Positions 31,381-40,844 of a stretch of 64,000 nucleotides of DNA are shown here, piece after piece. Numbering within the stretch: position 1 is the first letter of the stretch; every line of letters starts with the position of its first letter. Below the pieces are notes generated by a model. The model did not search any database. It was not told where the DNA came from and saw only the letters and a program-made list of their open reading frames with translations. A program made the translations under genes and the position numbers. Origin of the DNA: Triparma columacea. Taxonomy: Eukaryota > Sar > Bolidophyceae > Parmales > Triparmaceae. The stretch lies in contig BRYA01000023.1 in assembly GCA_030267965.1 (NCBI GenBank), positions 1-64,000 of the forward strand, in the 5' to 3' direction.

Positions 31381-31740
31381 TAAAGGAAATCTTCTCATTA
31401 AAACATTTAATATAATTCTACATCAAATTATAGTACGATACGTGTTTTTAAACTATATTGTCTCAGTTTCAAAACCTCAAATTATTTCCTTTGTATTGAT
31501 CTACTGATTTTCAATAATCTAGCAATAATATATTTACTAATAAAATCGAATACAGAATGATTATTGATCGCTTAAAATGAAAAATGAAAATATTGAATAA
31601 ATTTATATGTTTCATTATGATCATTGACTTGTATGAATTATAATTATAGATATGTAATCATTAAAATTATAAATAAATATTAATTAAGAAGTTCAAATTA
31701 AATTCAGAATACGAAATTTTGTCACAGATTTTCAAAATCC
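31381..31740. other. Extreme AT-rich island
   Basis: My line-by-line count gives 13-27 percent G+C per 60 bp, about 20 percent overall, against roughly half G+C in flanking genes. There is no open frame and no obvious repeat unit. It lies in the divergent spacer between the 2OG oxygenase and the SH3 gene, so it may be a promoter or replication/centromere-type element. Confidence 0.8.
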
Positions 31741-31854
31741 AAATTTTCGGCCTGCGTGGTATATTTCGTTCATTAACGAGTGTCACAGCTCCATACTTAC
31801 TTCTTTTACACCTTCACATATCTCCTGTAAAACTCTTAAGCTGACAATACACTC

Positions 31855-33143
31855 ATGATCAATGCAGCATTAACAGACGACCAAGGCCCACCACCTCCCA
31901 TCCCCTCCTCGAAGCCCCCCCCTCCCATCAAGCCCTCCGTCCCCCCCCCCGCCGTCCCTTTACCCACCCCAATAACTCAGTCGCCTTCCACCTCCTCCCT
32001 TTCCCCATCCTTGCAACCTGATGGATCTTCCCAAACAATCTTACTGAAACCAGTTCATGCTACCCTTGATCCTCAAATGCACGTAATAAACGATCCGTCC
32101 CTCGCTATTGGGACGGGTAAGAAAGATTCTATGAAGAAGTCCTTTATGCGAGCTCACACCACTATTGGCTTTGGTGCTGCAACTGATAAAGATTGCCCTG
32201 AGGAGGACCTCAATAGGATGTCCGACTTAGACTCGTGGTTAGCCCAAGATGAAGTCGATATAGCAGATGAGGATGAGGGGAGGGGAGATGAGCAGACAAA
32301 ATTACCGCCAACCTCTCTTTTTCGTAGAATGTCTTCATCCCTCACTTCCTCCGCCCCTAAGCGCCCTTCCTTGCAAGGCATCCAGACTGGTCTCCGCCGT
32401 GGTATCGCTAACATTAAAAAGCGGGGGTCGAAGACTTCTGCCGCCTCCTCTTCCGTCCTGACCTCCTTGCACAAGAGGGCTTGGATGTCAAGAAAGTCGC
32501 ATTCAATGCCAGTGCCAGGAAGGCGGCGATCATCAAAGCTGTCTGCTACCTACACTGCTCTTGAGGATGTGAGATAAACAAAAAGGAACGGCAAGAAAAT
32601 TCTAAGCACACTAACGCAACTCTTTATGGTCGCTCCACCCCACCCCCCCAGATGCTCCGCCTCCGTCTCGACCGAATGTCTCTCCAGCGTGCTCTTTGCG
32701 CTAAGTCCTTGACCCCCTCACAGAAGGAGCAAGTCCGAACCTTCATGATAACAGTTTCCTCCAAAAGTTCCCCCGATCCTGGCGAGACCGTTTCCAGAGA
32801 CGACCCTTTAGTATGCACCGTTCTACACCCATTCGTGGCAGAGGACAAGTGGCAGGTGACCGTGCAGACATCCGATGTAATTTATGTGGGCTCACGGTTG
32901 AAGACAGGTTGGTGGTTTGTGCACAAGGTAAGGATATACGGGTGGACGGCATCGCCGTGACACCGTGGAATACTCACTCAACCCCTTCCCCCATACCGCA
33001 GCTTTGTCCCACAACGGATGGTAATTACAGGGTCAGGGGGGGGGATGGCAGCCGGGGCATCCTCCCAGGAATATGCTGCGAGTGGAAGCAACGGGATTTC
33101 AAACGATCAGGGGACTCACCACCCCCAACGACCGAGGAAATAG
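31855..33143 (+). CDS. Proline-rich protein with C-terminal SH3 domain
   Basis: Exons 31855-32568, 32652-32941 and 33002-33143 join in phase (381 aa). The N-terminus is polyproline (PPPPIPSSKPPPPIKPS). The end is an SH3 fold: VLHPFVAEDKWQVTVQTSDV, then GWWFVHKVRIYG joined to FVPQRMV by a 60-nt intron with an unusual GTGGAC donor. That join is chosen because the more obvious donor (GTAAGG at 32928) would destroy the last SH3 strand. SH3 domains bind proline-rich peptides, possibly including its own N-terminus; endocytic or actin-scaffold roles are likely. Basic Ser-rich middle region (PGRRRSSK). Confidence 0.7.
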
Positions 33144-33215
33144 TGTTGTGACGTAAAAAGCAGTACTTTCATTGCAAACAAGTACTGTTCACTTTTTGTC
33201 TTCTCCGCTGCTTAA

Positions 33216-35095
33216 TTAGGATCGTCTCATCTTTTTACTTTTTTTCATATTCTTCAAGATGACCTCCGCCTCAGTGCATATCACTACATCAAGCCTCCCC
33301 ACCTCTTTCTCCTTCTCCCCCCCCCCCACGACTCTCTGAACCGCCTTTTCCTTCCCCCTCTTTATAGCTTCTATCTTCCCTTCCTTAAACGCCCTTCCTA
33401 GTCCCCTGTACGTTAGCCACACGCCCACGGCCCTGGACTTCCAGTTACACTTCATCAGCGCAATCGTCAAGTTTGCGATGTTGATGTACCCCCCTTCCCT
33501 ATCCGCTGCCTTCTCCAGGGCCGCCACCCCCTCCTTTACCTTGCCCTCCATCATCAAGCCAACCCCCTCCCAACCCCCCACGACTCGACTCGCCTCAACC
33601 TTGCCCTCTGCTTCCAGCCTCTCCTTCAAGGTCTTAACAATTTCCCCCCACCCCTCCTTTCCGAACCCTTCCTTTGCCTTCTTGTAATCTTCGATCCACC
33701 CCCCCTCCGCCTCCCCGCTCTCCATGAACTTCCCCCATCCCATCCCGTCGATGTGCTTCACCCTCCCCCACTCCCCCGCCCCCGCTCCCCAGTTCCAGAC
33801 CCTGCCCTCTGCCTCCCTCGACCACCCCTCCTCCTTGATCCTACCCATGCACCACAGCCCGAGCTCCATGCCCTCCCCCCCCCCCCTGCAGCACGCGACA
33901 TTCCACGCCGCCACCGTCAGCCTGTGGTTGTCCCGCGATACCCCAGTGAGGGATTCTTCGTACGCCACTGCCTGCAACGAATCAAGAGACGGTTTAGGGG
34001 TGAGAACGGTGGCTGTGGTTCAGGGGGAGGAATCGCCTTGACTTGTCCAATATCTCACCTCCTCGAACGCCCTGCACGCCCCGCCCCTGTCGCCGAGGAC
34101 AATGCGGGCGCATCCCTCAAGGTTCTTGTAGGCTTTAGACGTTGACGCGCACCTGTACATTTTTGAGGGGGGTTAGAATCAAGCAAAGGGAGGGTGCATT
34201 TTTTCAACACACTGCGCTGTAACTCTGCTGTTGTTTGTTCCTCAGAATCCCCCTCACTCACCTCCTCACAACCTTGTAAATCTCCTCCCCATCCACTTCC
34301 CCTCCCTCCAACCCCCTCTTGACCAGCAAATAATCCTCCCCCCCCTCACCGCACTTCTTCGCCGTCTCGTCCCCCACCCCCCCATTCCCCATGTTCTTGA
34401 TGATCTCCCACCCCCTCCTCCATCCCCTCTCGTACTCCTTTACAACCTCCGCCCCCCCCCACCCCGTTCCCTCCTCCGGGAGCGCTTCAAGACCCCCCCC
34501 CCCCTCGCCCTCCCACCTCCTGAACAAAGCCAGGGCGAGGGGGGAGAGGGATCCGGGGTCGGGCTCGCAGGTTATGAGACGCTGGAGCTCGCAGTACACG
34601 GCCCCGTGCTTGCAAGCGGAAATCTTCGCGAGGAGGTAGTTGCTGGGTGGGTGGGTGTGGGGGGGGGGGATGTTAGGGGAGGGGGGGGGGGAGCTTGCTG
34701 GCGTTGAATCATTGCGTGTGTCTCCGAAACGCACGTCGCACATCATAAAGAGTTGTCGCTGTTGTTGTTGTTATTGTGGGTTATCTCTTCATCGGAACAA
34801 ACAACAACTCCCCCTCCCCCTCCCCCACTCACCTCTCCCCCTCCACCCCCATAACCTCGTCAACCTTCTCAACAAGCCCCAAATACCCATCTCTGCACTC
34901 CCCCCACGTCCCCCCTCCCTCCGCCACCATCCTCGCGACCCTCAAATCGTTCTCTCTCTCCATCTCACCCAAGCTCCTCACTCCTACTTCCCCCCCCCCA
35001 CCATAAACTCGACCAGCTAGGACCTTGTACGCCTCTGAGTGAAGACCAAAGTTCCACGATCGAAGCACGTCCTCTCTACTACCATCTTCACTCAT
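33216..35095 (-). CDS. Hypothetical helical (TPR/SEL1-like) protein
   Basis: Four exons in phase: 35095-34833, 34642-34262, 34152-34059, 33971-33216 (497 aa). No confident family. The chain is a succession of Trp/Gly/Ala-rich helices (SWNFGLHSEAYKVLAGRVYG, YKNLEGCARIVLGDRGGACR, VAAWNVACCRGGGEGMELGL, INIANLTIALMKCNWKSRA), a pattern typical of TPR or PPR-like solenoids. It has no signal sequence. Its first intron carries a repeat shared with SMC4. A basic C-terminus (KNMKKSKKMRRS) may be a nuclear or organellar signal. Confidence 0.62.
34153..34261 (-). repeat. Intron 2 of the helical gene, carries a family-2 terminal block
   Basis: Near its donor the intron contains TCTGAGGAACAAACAACAG, matching the right-hand terminal block ACTGAGGAACAAACACA of the SMC4 intron element. 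The rest is not obviously related, so this may be a decayed or truncated copy. Confidence 0.45.
34690..34803 (-). repeat. Introner-like repeat, family 2, inside intron 1 of the helical gene
   Basis: On the gene strand the intron (34832-34643) contains GTTGTTTGTTCCGATGA, then TTTATGATGTGCGACGTGCG and TTTCGGAGACACACGCAATG, then ATTCAACGCCAGCAAG. The same blocks, in the same order and orientation relative to transcription, occur in the SMC4 intron at 50288-50585. The best stretch of about 55 bp differs at four internal positions. Confidence 0.85.
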
Positions 35096-35359
35096 TTTAG
35101 TTTTGTATGGGGATGGGTATGTGAAGGAAGGTGAAATTGCCGCCGACGAGAGATTGTGTAATTTTAGTGAAGGTGACGATTCAGGTAGATATTTGTTTGA
35201 CTACACAGTTACGACGGCGTCAACTTGATTGTTACGATATTATGATAATATTATGACGATATTCCCCCACTTTCTGATGTGGGACCAAAATCAGGGATTA
35301 TTGAAGAAGAAGAAGGGCAAAAAGAAGTTAAGAAAAAAGAACAAACAACTACAACAAGC

Positions 35360-36619
35360 ATGGGAACGGCATGGTCACACCAGAAAGCAAGTAAGTGGTA
35401 GCCACGTAGTGACGATTTTCGACGCAATTGAGACCGTCATTGAAATATTTTTTAGGTCTTGTTTGCTCGACAAGAAATTTCTTTATGAGTAATAATTAAC
35501 CACCGGCCATTTACCCCCCCCTCAGACCTCAACGAGTGGATGATCGTAATTCGCGACGGCAAGATGACAAAGTGTGGGGTTGGACTGAGGACACATGTCA
35601 ATCCTTTCAAGGACACCGTGGCCAAGTTCCCCTCAAGTGTTCGCAAAGTGACCTTCTCGGCTCAACAGGTATCGAAGGAGATCCAGGGAATCGAAATCAC
35701 GGGCGTCGTGCTGTGGTCCGTCCACAGAAGCGAGGACGGCCCATTCAAGTTCTTCAAGTACGCCGGGAACGAGGGCGATGCTGCAAACGACAACCTCAAG
35801 ATGGTCGCGGAGAGCATCGTCAGGAACACGGTAGCCAATCACAGTATCAACGAGATCCTCTCCCAGAGGGAAATGATAAGGGGCACCTTGAAGAAGGGCA
35901 TTATGGACGCCGTGGAGGGTTGGGGCATGTGGGTGGAGACTGTCGAGCTGACCGACGTTAAGATCTGCTCGAGGACTCTGTTCGAGGACCTTCAAGCCAA
36001 GTTTCGCCAGGAGACCCACCTTGCGGCCGAGAGGACGAGGTTGGAGACCAACCAGAAGGTCATCGAGGAGCGCCTCGCTTCCGAGCTTATCCTTTCCGAA
36101 AAGAGGTGCAAGGGTGAAATGGAGAAGAAGCTCTACGCGTCGCAGACGGCGGTTCAGCAGCAGGAGGCCGAGGGAAAGCTCTTCGCGAAGGAGTTAGAGT
36201 TGAAGCGCGCTAAGCTCGAGCAGGAGAAGAAGTTATCCTTGGAGAAGATCGAGAATGAAAGGCAGCTCGGGGTCGAGCGCCTCAAGGCGAAGGAGGAGAT
36301 TGAGAAGAAGCAGAGGGAGCTCGCTATCAACCTCCAGCAGATGGAAAGCGACTCCGAGAACAAGAGGGCGAGGGAGAGGTACGAGACGGAGGATAAGATG
36401 GGAGAGACCTCGAGGCAGCTTCACACCATTGCGGCGACGAAGGAGATCTACAAGTCTCTCCCTCTCGAGAAGGTCATGCTCCACAACTACGTCTCACCTG
36501 GGGAGAACGGGCTAGGGAAGGCTGGCGGAGCTGGCGGAGGGCTTGGGCTGCCGCTAGAGCAGATCTTGCCGGCCCTCAACTCATTCACGGAGGCTTGCAA
36601 CTCGGTTGCGACAAAGTAG
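35360..36619 (+). CDS. Flotillin-like SPFH/Band 7 protein
   Basis: Exons 35360-35390 and 35526-36619 join in phase (374 aa). The start MGTAWSHQKA puts Gly at position 2, a possible N-myristoylation site. The SPFH part (VIRDGKMTKCGVGLRTHVNP..KVTFSAQQVSKEIQGIEITG..LWSV) is followed by MVAESIVRNTVANHSINEIL and a long charged coiled coil (residues about 175-320) as in flotillins. Such proteins form membrane microdomain scaffolds. The Gly-rich tail (GKAGGAGGGLG) resembles flotillin C-termini. Upstream frames around 35229-35390 are read in a different frame and are probably 5'UTR. Confidence 0.8.
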
Positions 36620-36806
36620 GGGGGGGTAAAGGGGAGGGGGAGTGAAGGGGGGGGGGAATCCATATCTATAAAACCTAGAAAAAGGGTAATTCATATCGTA
36701 ATCAAAATAAAAGTATTATACCATTTCACCTGTTAGCCATTTTAAATGACGGGATAATTGAATATATATATATATATATATGAAAGTGTTTCCTTACTTG
36801 ATTTAG

Positions 36807-37526
36807 TCACGAAAGTTGCTCAAGAGCACTTCGAGGGAGAGGCTTCTTCTTCTTTGCCTTAAAAGGCGCGTGGAGGATCGGTGTGGGACCTAGTAGCCCC
36901 TCGTCGCGAGCGAGCTCCACGAGCTGCCTTTGAAAGCCCTCATTGCATATCGCATGATTCCCCCGTAGCAAGCGTAACCTCTTTACTGTCTCCAAAACAT
37001 TCTGTTGCGAGTGAACCATCAAGTATGCTGCAACCAAAACGCCAGAGCGATTCAATCCAGAGACGCAGTGCACAAGCACTTTAGCGTCGGCGTTGGATTC
37101 AACAGCATCTTCGACAAATTTCTTGAAACGTTCAAAGTGAATTGGAAGCATTGGATAGTCTTCTTCGTCTTCAGCCGGATCGTGCATCTTGATAATGTTA
37201 TGAGATGCATAGTCGACATCGTTGTTGTGAGAAATCAAGGAGGTGACATTATATACGTGCGTGATGCCAAAATGGTTTAGTCGGTCAGTGTCTCTCCCTT
37301 GAACATTTGCAGATAGATAAATATGAGGAAGAACTTCAACTGGAAGTTGGCATTGACGAGCGGCGTGCCGAAGAATCTCTTCCGAACTTTTCCCAGTCTT
37401 CCAGTTCGTCGCTTCTGGGTCTTGGAGAAAAGCCAGAAATGGAATTAAGTCTTGGTCAAGGTCGAGGTGAGGGTTGCAATCTGCGACAGGATCGTCACTT
37501 TTGTTAGAAAAGAACTGATTTCCCAT
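36807..37526 (-). CDS. Dual-specificity protein phosphatase
   Basis: Intronless, 239 aa. The signature loop is VHCVSGLNRSG (HCx5RS, Cys about residue 152), preceded by the general acid region MHDPAEDEEDYP and the LPHIYLSANVQGRD entry typical of small DSPs. MGNQFFSNKS at the start is a good N-myristoylation candidate, suggesting membrane attachment. It should dephosphorylate Ser/Thr/Tyr residues (MAP-kinase type) or possibly phosphoinositide; substrate unknown. A (TA)n run lies just downstream at about 36763-36782. Confidence 0.9.
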   Translation of the reverse strand: MGNQFFSNKSDDPVADCNPHLDLDQDLIPFLAFLQDPEATNWKTGKSSEEILRHAARQCQLPVEVLPHIYLSANVQGRDTDRLNHFGITHVYNVTSLISHNNDVDYASHNIIKMHDPAEDEEDYPMLPIHFERFKKFVEDAVESNADAKVLVHCVSGLNRSGVLVAAYLMVHSQQNVLETVKRLRLLRGNHAICNEGFQRQLVELARDEGLLGPTPILHAPFKAKKKKPLPRSALEQLS

Positions 37527-37880
37527 GACGTAAGATAAGAGCAGAGGGGTGGGTCAGTACGTGTGTGTGGACTAAAGGTTTTTCTTGAGCCAGACTGGAA
37601 TTTTCTCCAAACCCAAACAACTTCCGATCCAACCGTGCCCCAGAAAAGCATAATTTGTGTTATTTATTATCAAGAAATCAACTCTTTCATTCAGAATCGG
37701 CCACACAATCATGACAGCACCGCTTCCCGTCTGCTCAGCGAAGTTAAGCATGACCTGGCTCTATTAGTACTACGGTGGGGGACCACGTTGGAACACAGAG
37801 TGCTGATTTTTTTTTGCATTTTTTTTTGCATCTCAAATTTGTATTTCCTTTCGGACTTCTGTTCCCAAAGAAACTTTCTC
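37527..37880. other. Intergenic, nothing supported
   Basis: No motif-bearing frame. It holds the divergent upstream regions of the phosphatase and the first MYND gene; the duplicated promoter block begins at about 37885. Confidence 0.5.
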
Positions 37881-38010
37881 AGAGGTGGACTCCAATATAA
37901 GCACCTACACGACCCTTCTGCCTAAGTGGAGTAGCTTGAAGGCTTTGTAGATCACTTTCACATCGTAATTTGCCGCTATAAACTTACACTTGGGGTAGGT
38001 TCGCTCAAAA

Positions 38011-39156
38011 ATGGAATCGCAATCAGAAGTACAGTCGTCACACAATTCATCAGTATCTAGTTTGGACGAATTGACAGACGGTCAGCAGTTGTGCTTGAAG
38101 TGGGCTCATAAGCAAGACTGGGATCTCATCAAGGGGTATGCCAAGGAACATGGTCCTGAGGTTTTGTTAGGCGTTTATTCAGGAGTTGTTGATGAGCAAT
38201 TGACGGTAGTTTCAGTCCTCTATATCGCCTCATATCACCAAAATGTTGAGATGGTCAAGCTTGCCTTAGAGGCCGGCTTCGACAACAAGGAAGCCATGTA
38301 CGTGGCCGCAGATTTATCAATGAGGAAAAGTGACAATTCAACAATCTTGAGATTGATCTTAGAACATGGACTTGACCCTGATATGGACCTCCGAGTCGAA
38401 GGGGTGTTGAAACACTCTTCCAACCTTTTGTTGGCTGCTGCTGAAATAGGACACATAGATCATGCCATAGCACTTCTCGATCATGGAGCAAATGTGAACA
38501 AAACAATAGTGGTTCACTCTGGTGATGGACCTGTTCTTTCACCACTTACTAGTGCCTTCTGTTTTGGAGCACACGACTTATTTAGGCTGCTTTTCGCGCG
38601 CGGTGCTATCTCAACCACCAACATCGTGCTTTTAGTGTTTAGTCATTGCCTCACAGCGTGCAAAGGAGAACACCCTCACCTTAGTAGAGATGTCGCAATA
38701 AAGATGTTCGCAACATTTCTTCATCTCGGAAAGCCCGATTCCGACGTAGTTCAAGACACATTCAATTATTTCAATCCTTCCTATCACGATCCTACAATCA
38801 CCAACATCATGAAACATTACCTTCAAGGCCGTCCCTTCTGCTGTTTTGTTTGCGAGGCTCTTACAGCTAAGTCACGCGACAACCTCCTAATGTGTCCCTG
38901 TCGCACTGTCGCTTACTGCTCGAGGGAGTGCCAGCTCAAACACTGGAAGAAGCACAAGGTGCTATGCACGGGACCGCTGAACGAAAGGGGGGAGAGTGAG
39001 GCAATGGTCAAGAAAAGATCAAAGACAGGGAAGGGAGCGGCGGCGGGAGAAGCGGATGTGGTAGTAGCGGATGTGGGAGTAGCGGAAGGAGCAGGTGCGA
39101 CGGGGAAGAATGGCAAGAAGGGGAAGAAGGGCAAGAATAGTAGGGGTAAGAAGTGA
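38011..39156 (+). CDS. Ankyrin-repeat protein with C-terminal MYND zinc finger (copy 1)
   Basis: Intronless, 381 aa. The middle is built from ankyrin-like repeats (VSVLYIASYHQNVEMVKLAL, NLLLAAAEIGHIDHAIALLD, HGANVNKT). The MYND finger is complete at about residues 276-316: CFVCEAL..LLMCPCRTVAYCSREC..KHWKKHKVLC. The tail is a Lys/Gly/Ala repeat (GKNGKKGKKGKNSRGKK). MYND fingers recruit partner proteins, so it is probably a protein-interaction adaptor. This family is often expanded in stramenopile algae. The intact neighbour copy shows this is a local gene family. Confidence 0.9.
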   Translation: MESQSEVQSSHNSSVSSLDELTDGQQLCLKWAHKQDWDLIKGYAKEHGPEVLLGVYSGVVDEQLTVVSVLYIASYHQNVEMVKLALEAGFDNKEAMYVAADLSMRKSDNSTILRLILEHGLDPDMDLRVEGVLKHSSNLLLAAAEIGHIDHAIALLDHGANVNKTIVVHSGDGPVLSPLTSAFCFGAHDLFRLLFARGAISTTNIVLLVFSHCLTACKGEHPHLSRDVAIKMFATFLHLGKPDSDVVQDTFNYFNPSYHDPTITNIMKHYLQGRPFCCFVCEALTAKSRDNLLMCPCRTVAYCSRECQLKHWKKHKVLCTGPLNERGESEAMVKKRSKTGKGAAAGEADVVVADVGVAEGAGATGKNGKKGKKGKNSRGKK

Positions 39157-39455
39157 ACGAAACAATACAGTAATGCGGCGGCTACAAGCAATTTTTCAGA
39201 ATTCTATGTACATCAAATTGCTCATTTTTTAGCGATTAGCGTGAGAATGAACAACAACAATTTCATATTTCTTCATATTATTTTGTCCTCAATTTCGACT
39301 CCTGCTTCCAAGAAGAACTTTCTCTGAGGTTGACTCCAATATTAGCACCTACACGACACTTCTGCCTAAGTGGAGTACTTTTAAGGATTTAAAAATAAGT
39401 TTCACATCGTAATTTGCCGCTATAAACTTACACTTGGGGATAGGTTCGCTCAAAA

Positions 39456-40667
39456 ATGGAAAAACAATCAGAGGTACGATCGTCACACAATTCATCAGAG
39501 ACCACAAATGCAGTATCTAGTTGGGACGATTTGACAGACGGTCAGCAGTTGTGCTTGGTATGGGCTAGTGACCAAGACTGGGATCGCATCAAGGGGTATG
39601 CCAAGGAATATGGTCCTGAGGTTTTGTTAGGCGTTTATTCAGTGCTTGTTGATGAGAAATGGGAGGTAGGTTCAGTCCTCACACACGCCTCATATCACCA
39701 AAACATTGAGGTGGTCAAGCTGACCTTAGAGGCCGGCTTCGACAACAAGGCAGCCATGTACCAGGCCGCACAAATGTCAATGAGGAATAGTGACAATTCA
39801 ACAATCTTGAGATTGCTCTTAGAACATGGACTTGACAAACGTATAATCATCTAGTATTATGATCCGATTCTTTCTCTCTCTCCGATTGATTGACATGGAC
39901 TTGACCCTAATATGGACCTACGATTCGAAGGGTTGGTGGAATACAGTTCCAACCTTTTGATCCTTGCTGCTAAAAGGGGACACATTGATCAGTCCATAGC
40001 ACTTCTCGATCATGGAGCAAATGTGAACAAGACACTGGTTGACCCCAATGGAGTAGTTGCTTCACCACTTACATGGACTTTCTTTCATGGAGAACACGAC
40101 ATATGCAGGCTGTTTCTCACGCGCGGTGCTACCCCAACCACCAACGACGTGGATATTGTGTTTTATCATTGCCTCCAAGCGTGCAAAGGAGAAAGCCCTA
40201 GGCTTAGTAGAGATGTCGCAATAAAGATGTTCGTAACATTTCTTCATCTCGGAAAGCCCGATTCCGACGTAGTTCAAGACGAATTCAATAAAATCAATCC
40301 TTCCCAACGAGATCCTACAATCACGAACATCACGAAACATTACCTTCAAGGCCGTCCCTTCTGCTGTTTTGTTTGCGAGGCTCTAACAGCCAAGTCCCGC
40401 GACAAGCTCCTAATGTGTCCCTGTCGCAACGTCGCTTACTGCTCGAGGGAGTGTCAGGTCAAGCACTGGAGGGAGCACAGGGTGCAATGCACGGGACCGC
40501 TGAATGAAAGGGGGGAAAGTGAGGCAATGGTCAAGAAAAGATCCAAGACAGGGAAGGGAGCGGCGGCGGGAGCAACGGTGGTGGGAGTAGCGGAAGGAGC
40601 AGGTGCGACGGGGAAGAATGGCAAGAAGGGGAAGAAGGGTAAGAATGGTAGGGGTAAGAAGAAGTGA
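39456..40667 (+). pseudogene. Ankyrin-MYND protein, copy 2, interrupted by a 69-bp insertion with an in-frame TAG
   Basis: Residues encoded from 39456 match copy 1 (DDLTDGQQLCLVWASDQDWD) until EHGLD at 39836; then 69 extra bp bring the in-frame TAG at 39852-39854. Homology resumes at MDLRFEGLVEYSSNLL (39912) and runs to an intact MYND finger (CFVCEAL..CRNVAYCSREC) and stop at 40667. Apart from the insertion the reading frame is preserved on both sides (69 is a multiple of three). Either this is a young pseudogene or the insertion is removed or tolerated at RNA level. I give no joined product. Confidence 0.8.
39825..39905 (+). mobile_element. 57-bp insertion flanked by 12-bp direct repeats
   Basis: catggacttgac occurs at 39825-39836 and again at 39894-39905; copy 1 of the gene has it once (38367-38378 region). 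The 57 bp between (starting aaacgtataatcatctag, with a pyrimidine run tctttctctctctcc, ending gattgattga) have no counterpart in copy 1. This is the signature of an insertion that duplicated 12 bp of target. It has no GT..AG pair that would excise it cleanly. Confidence 0.8.
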
Positions 40668-40844
40668 ACGAAACAATGCAGTAATGCGGCGGCTCATAAT
40701 AATTTTTCAGAATTCGATGTACATCAAATTGCTCATTTTTATTGCGATTAGCATAAGAACAATTTCATACGCGTAAAACTTCCTTTCAGTTGGGGTTGAT
40801 CATTCTCCCCCCTTTCCTTGCCTCCTCCATTCTCTCCCAAATAA

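Larger units (their letters stand above)
37885..40760 (+). repeat. Tandem gene duplication (unit about 1.45 kb)
   Basis: Unit 1 (about 37885-39240) and unit 2 (about 39325-40760) match from promoter (gcacctacacgac-cttctgc, tttcacatcgtaatttgccg, acttacacttgggg) through the coding region to the 3' flank (cagtaatgcggcggct, gtacatcaaattgctcattt). Similarity in noncoding flanks shows that the duplication is recent and includes regulatory sequence. Confidence 0.92.
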
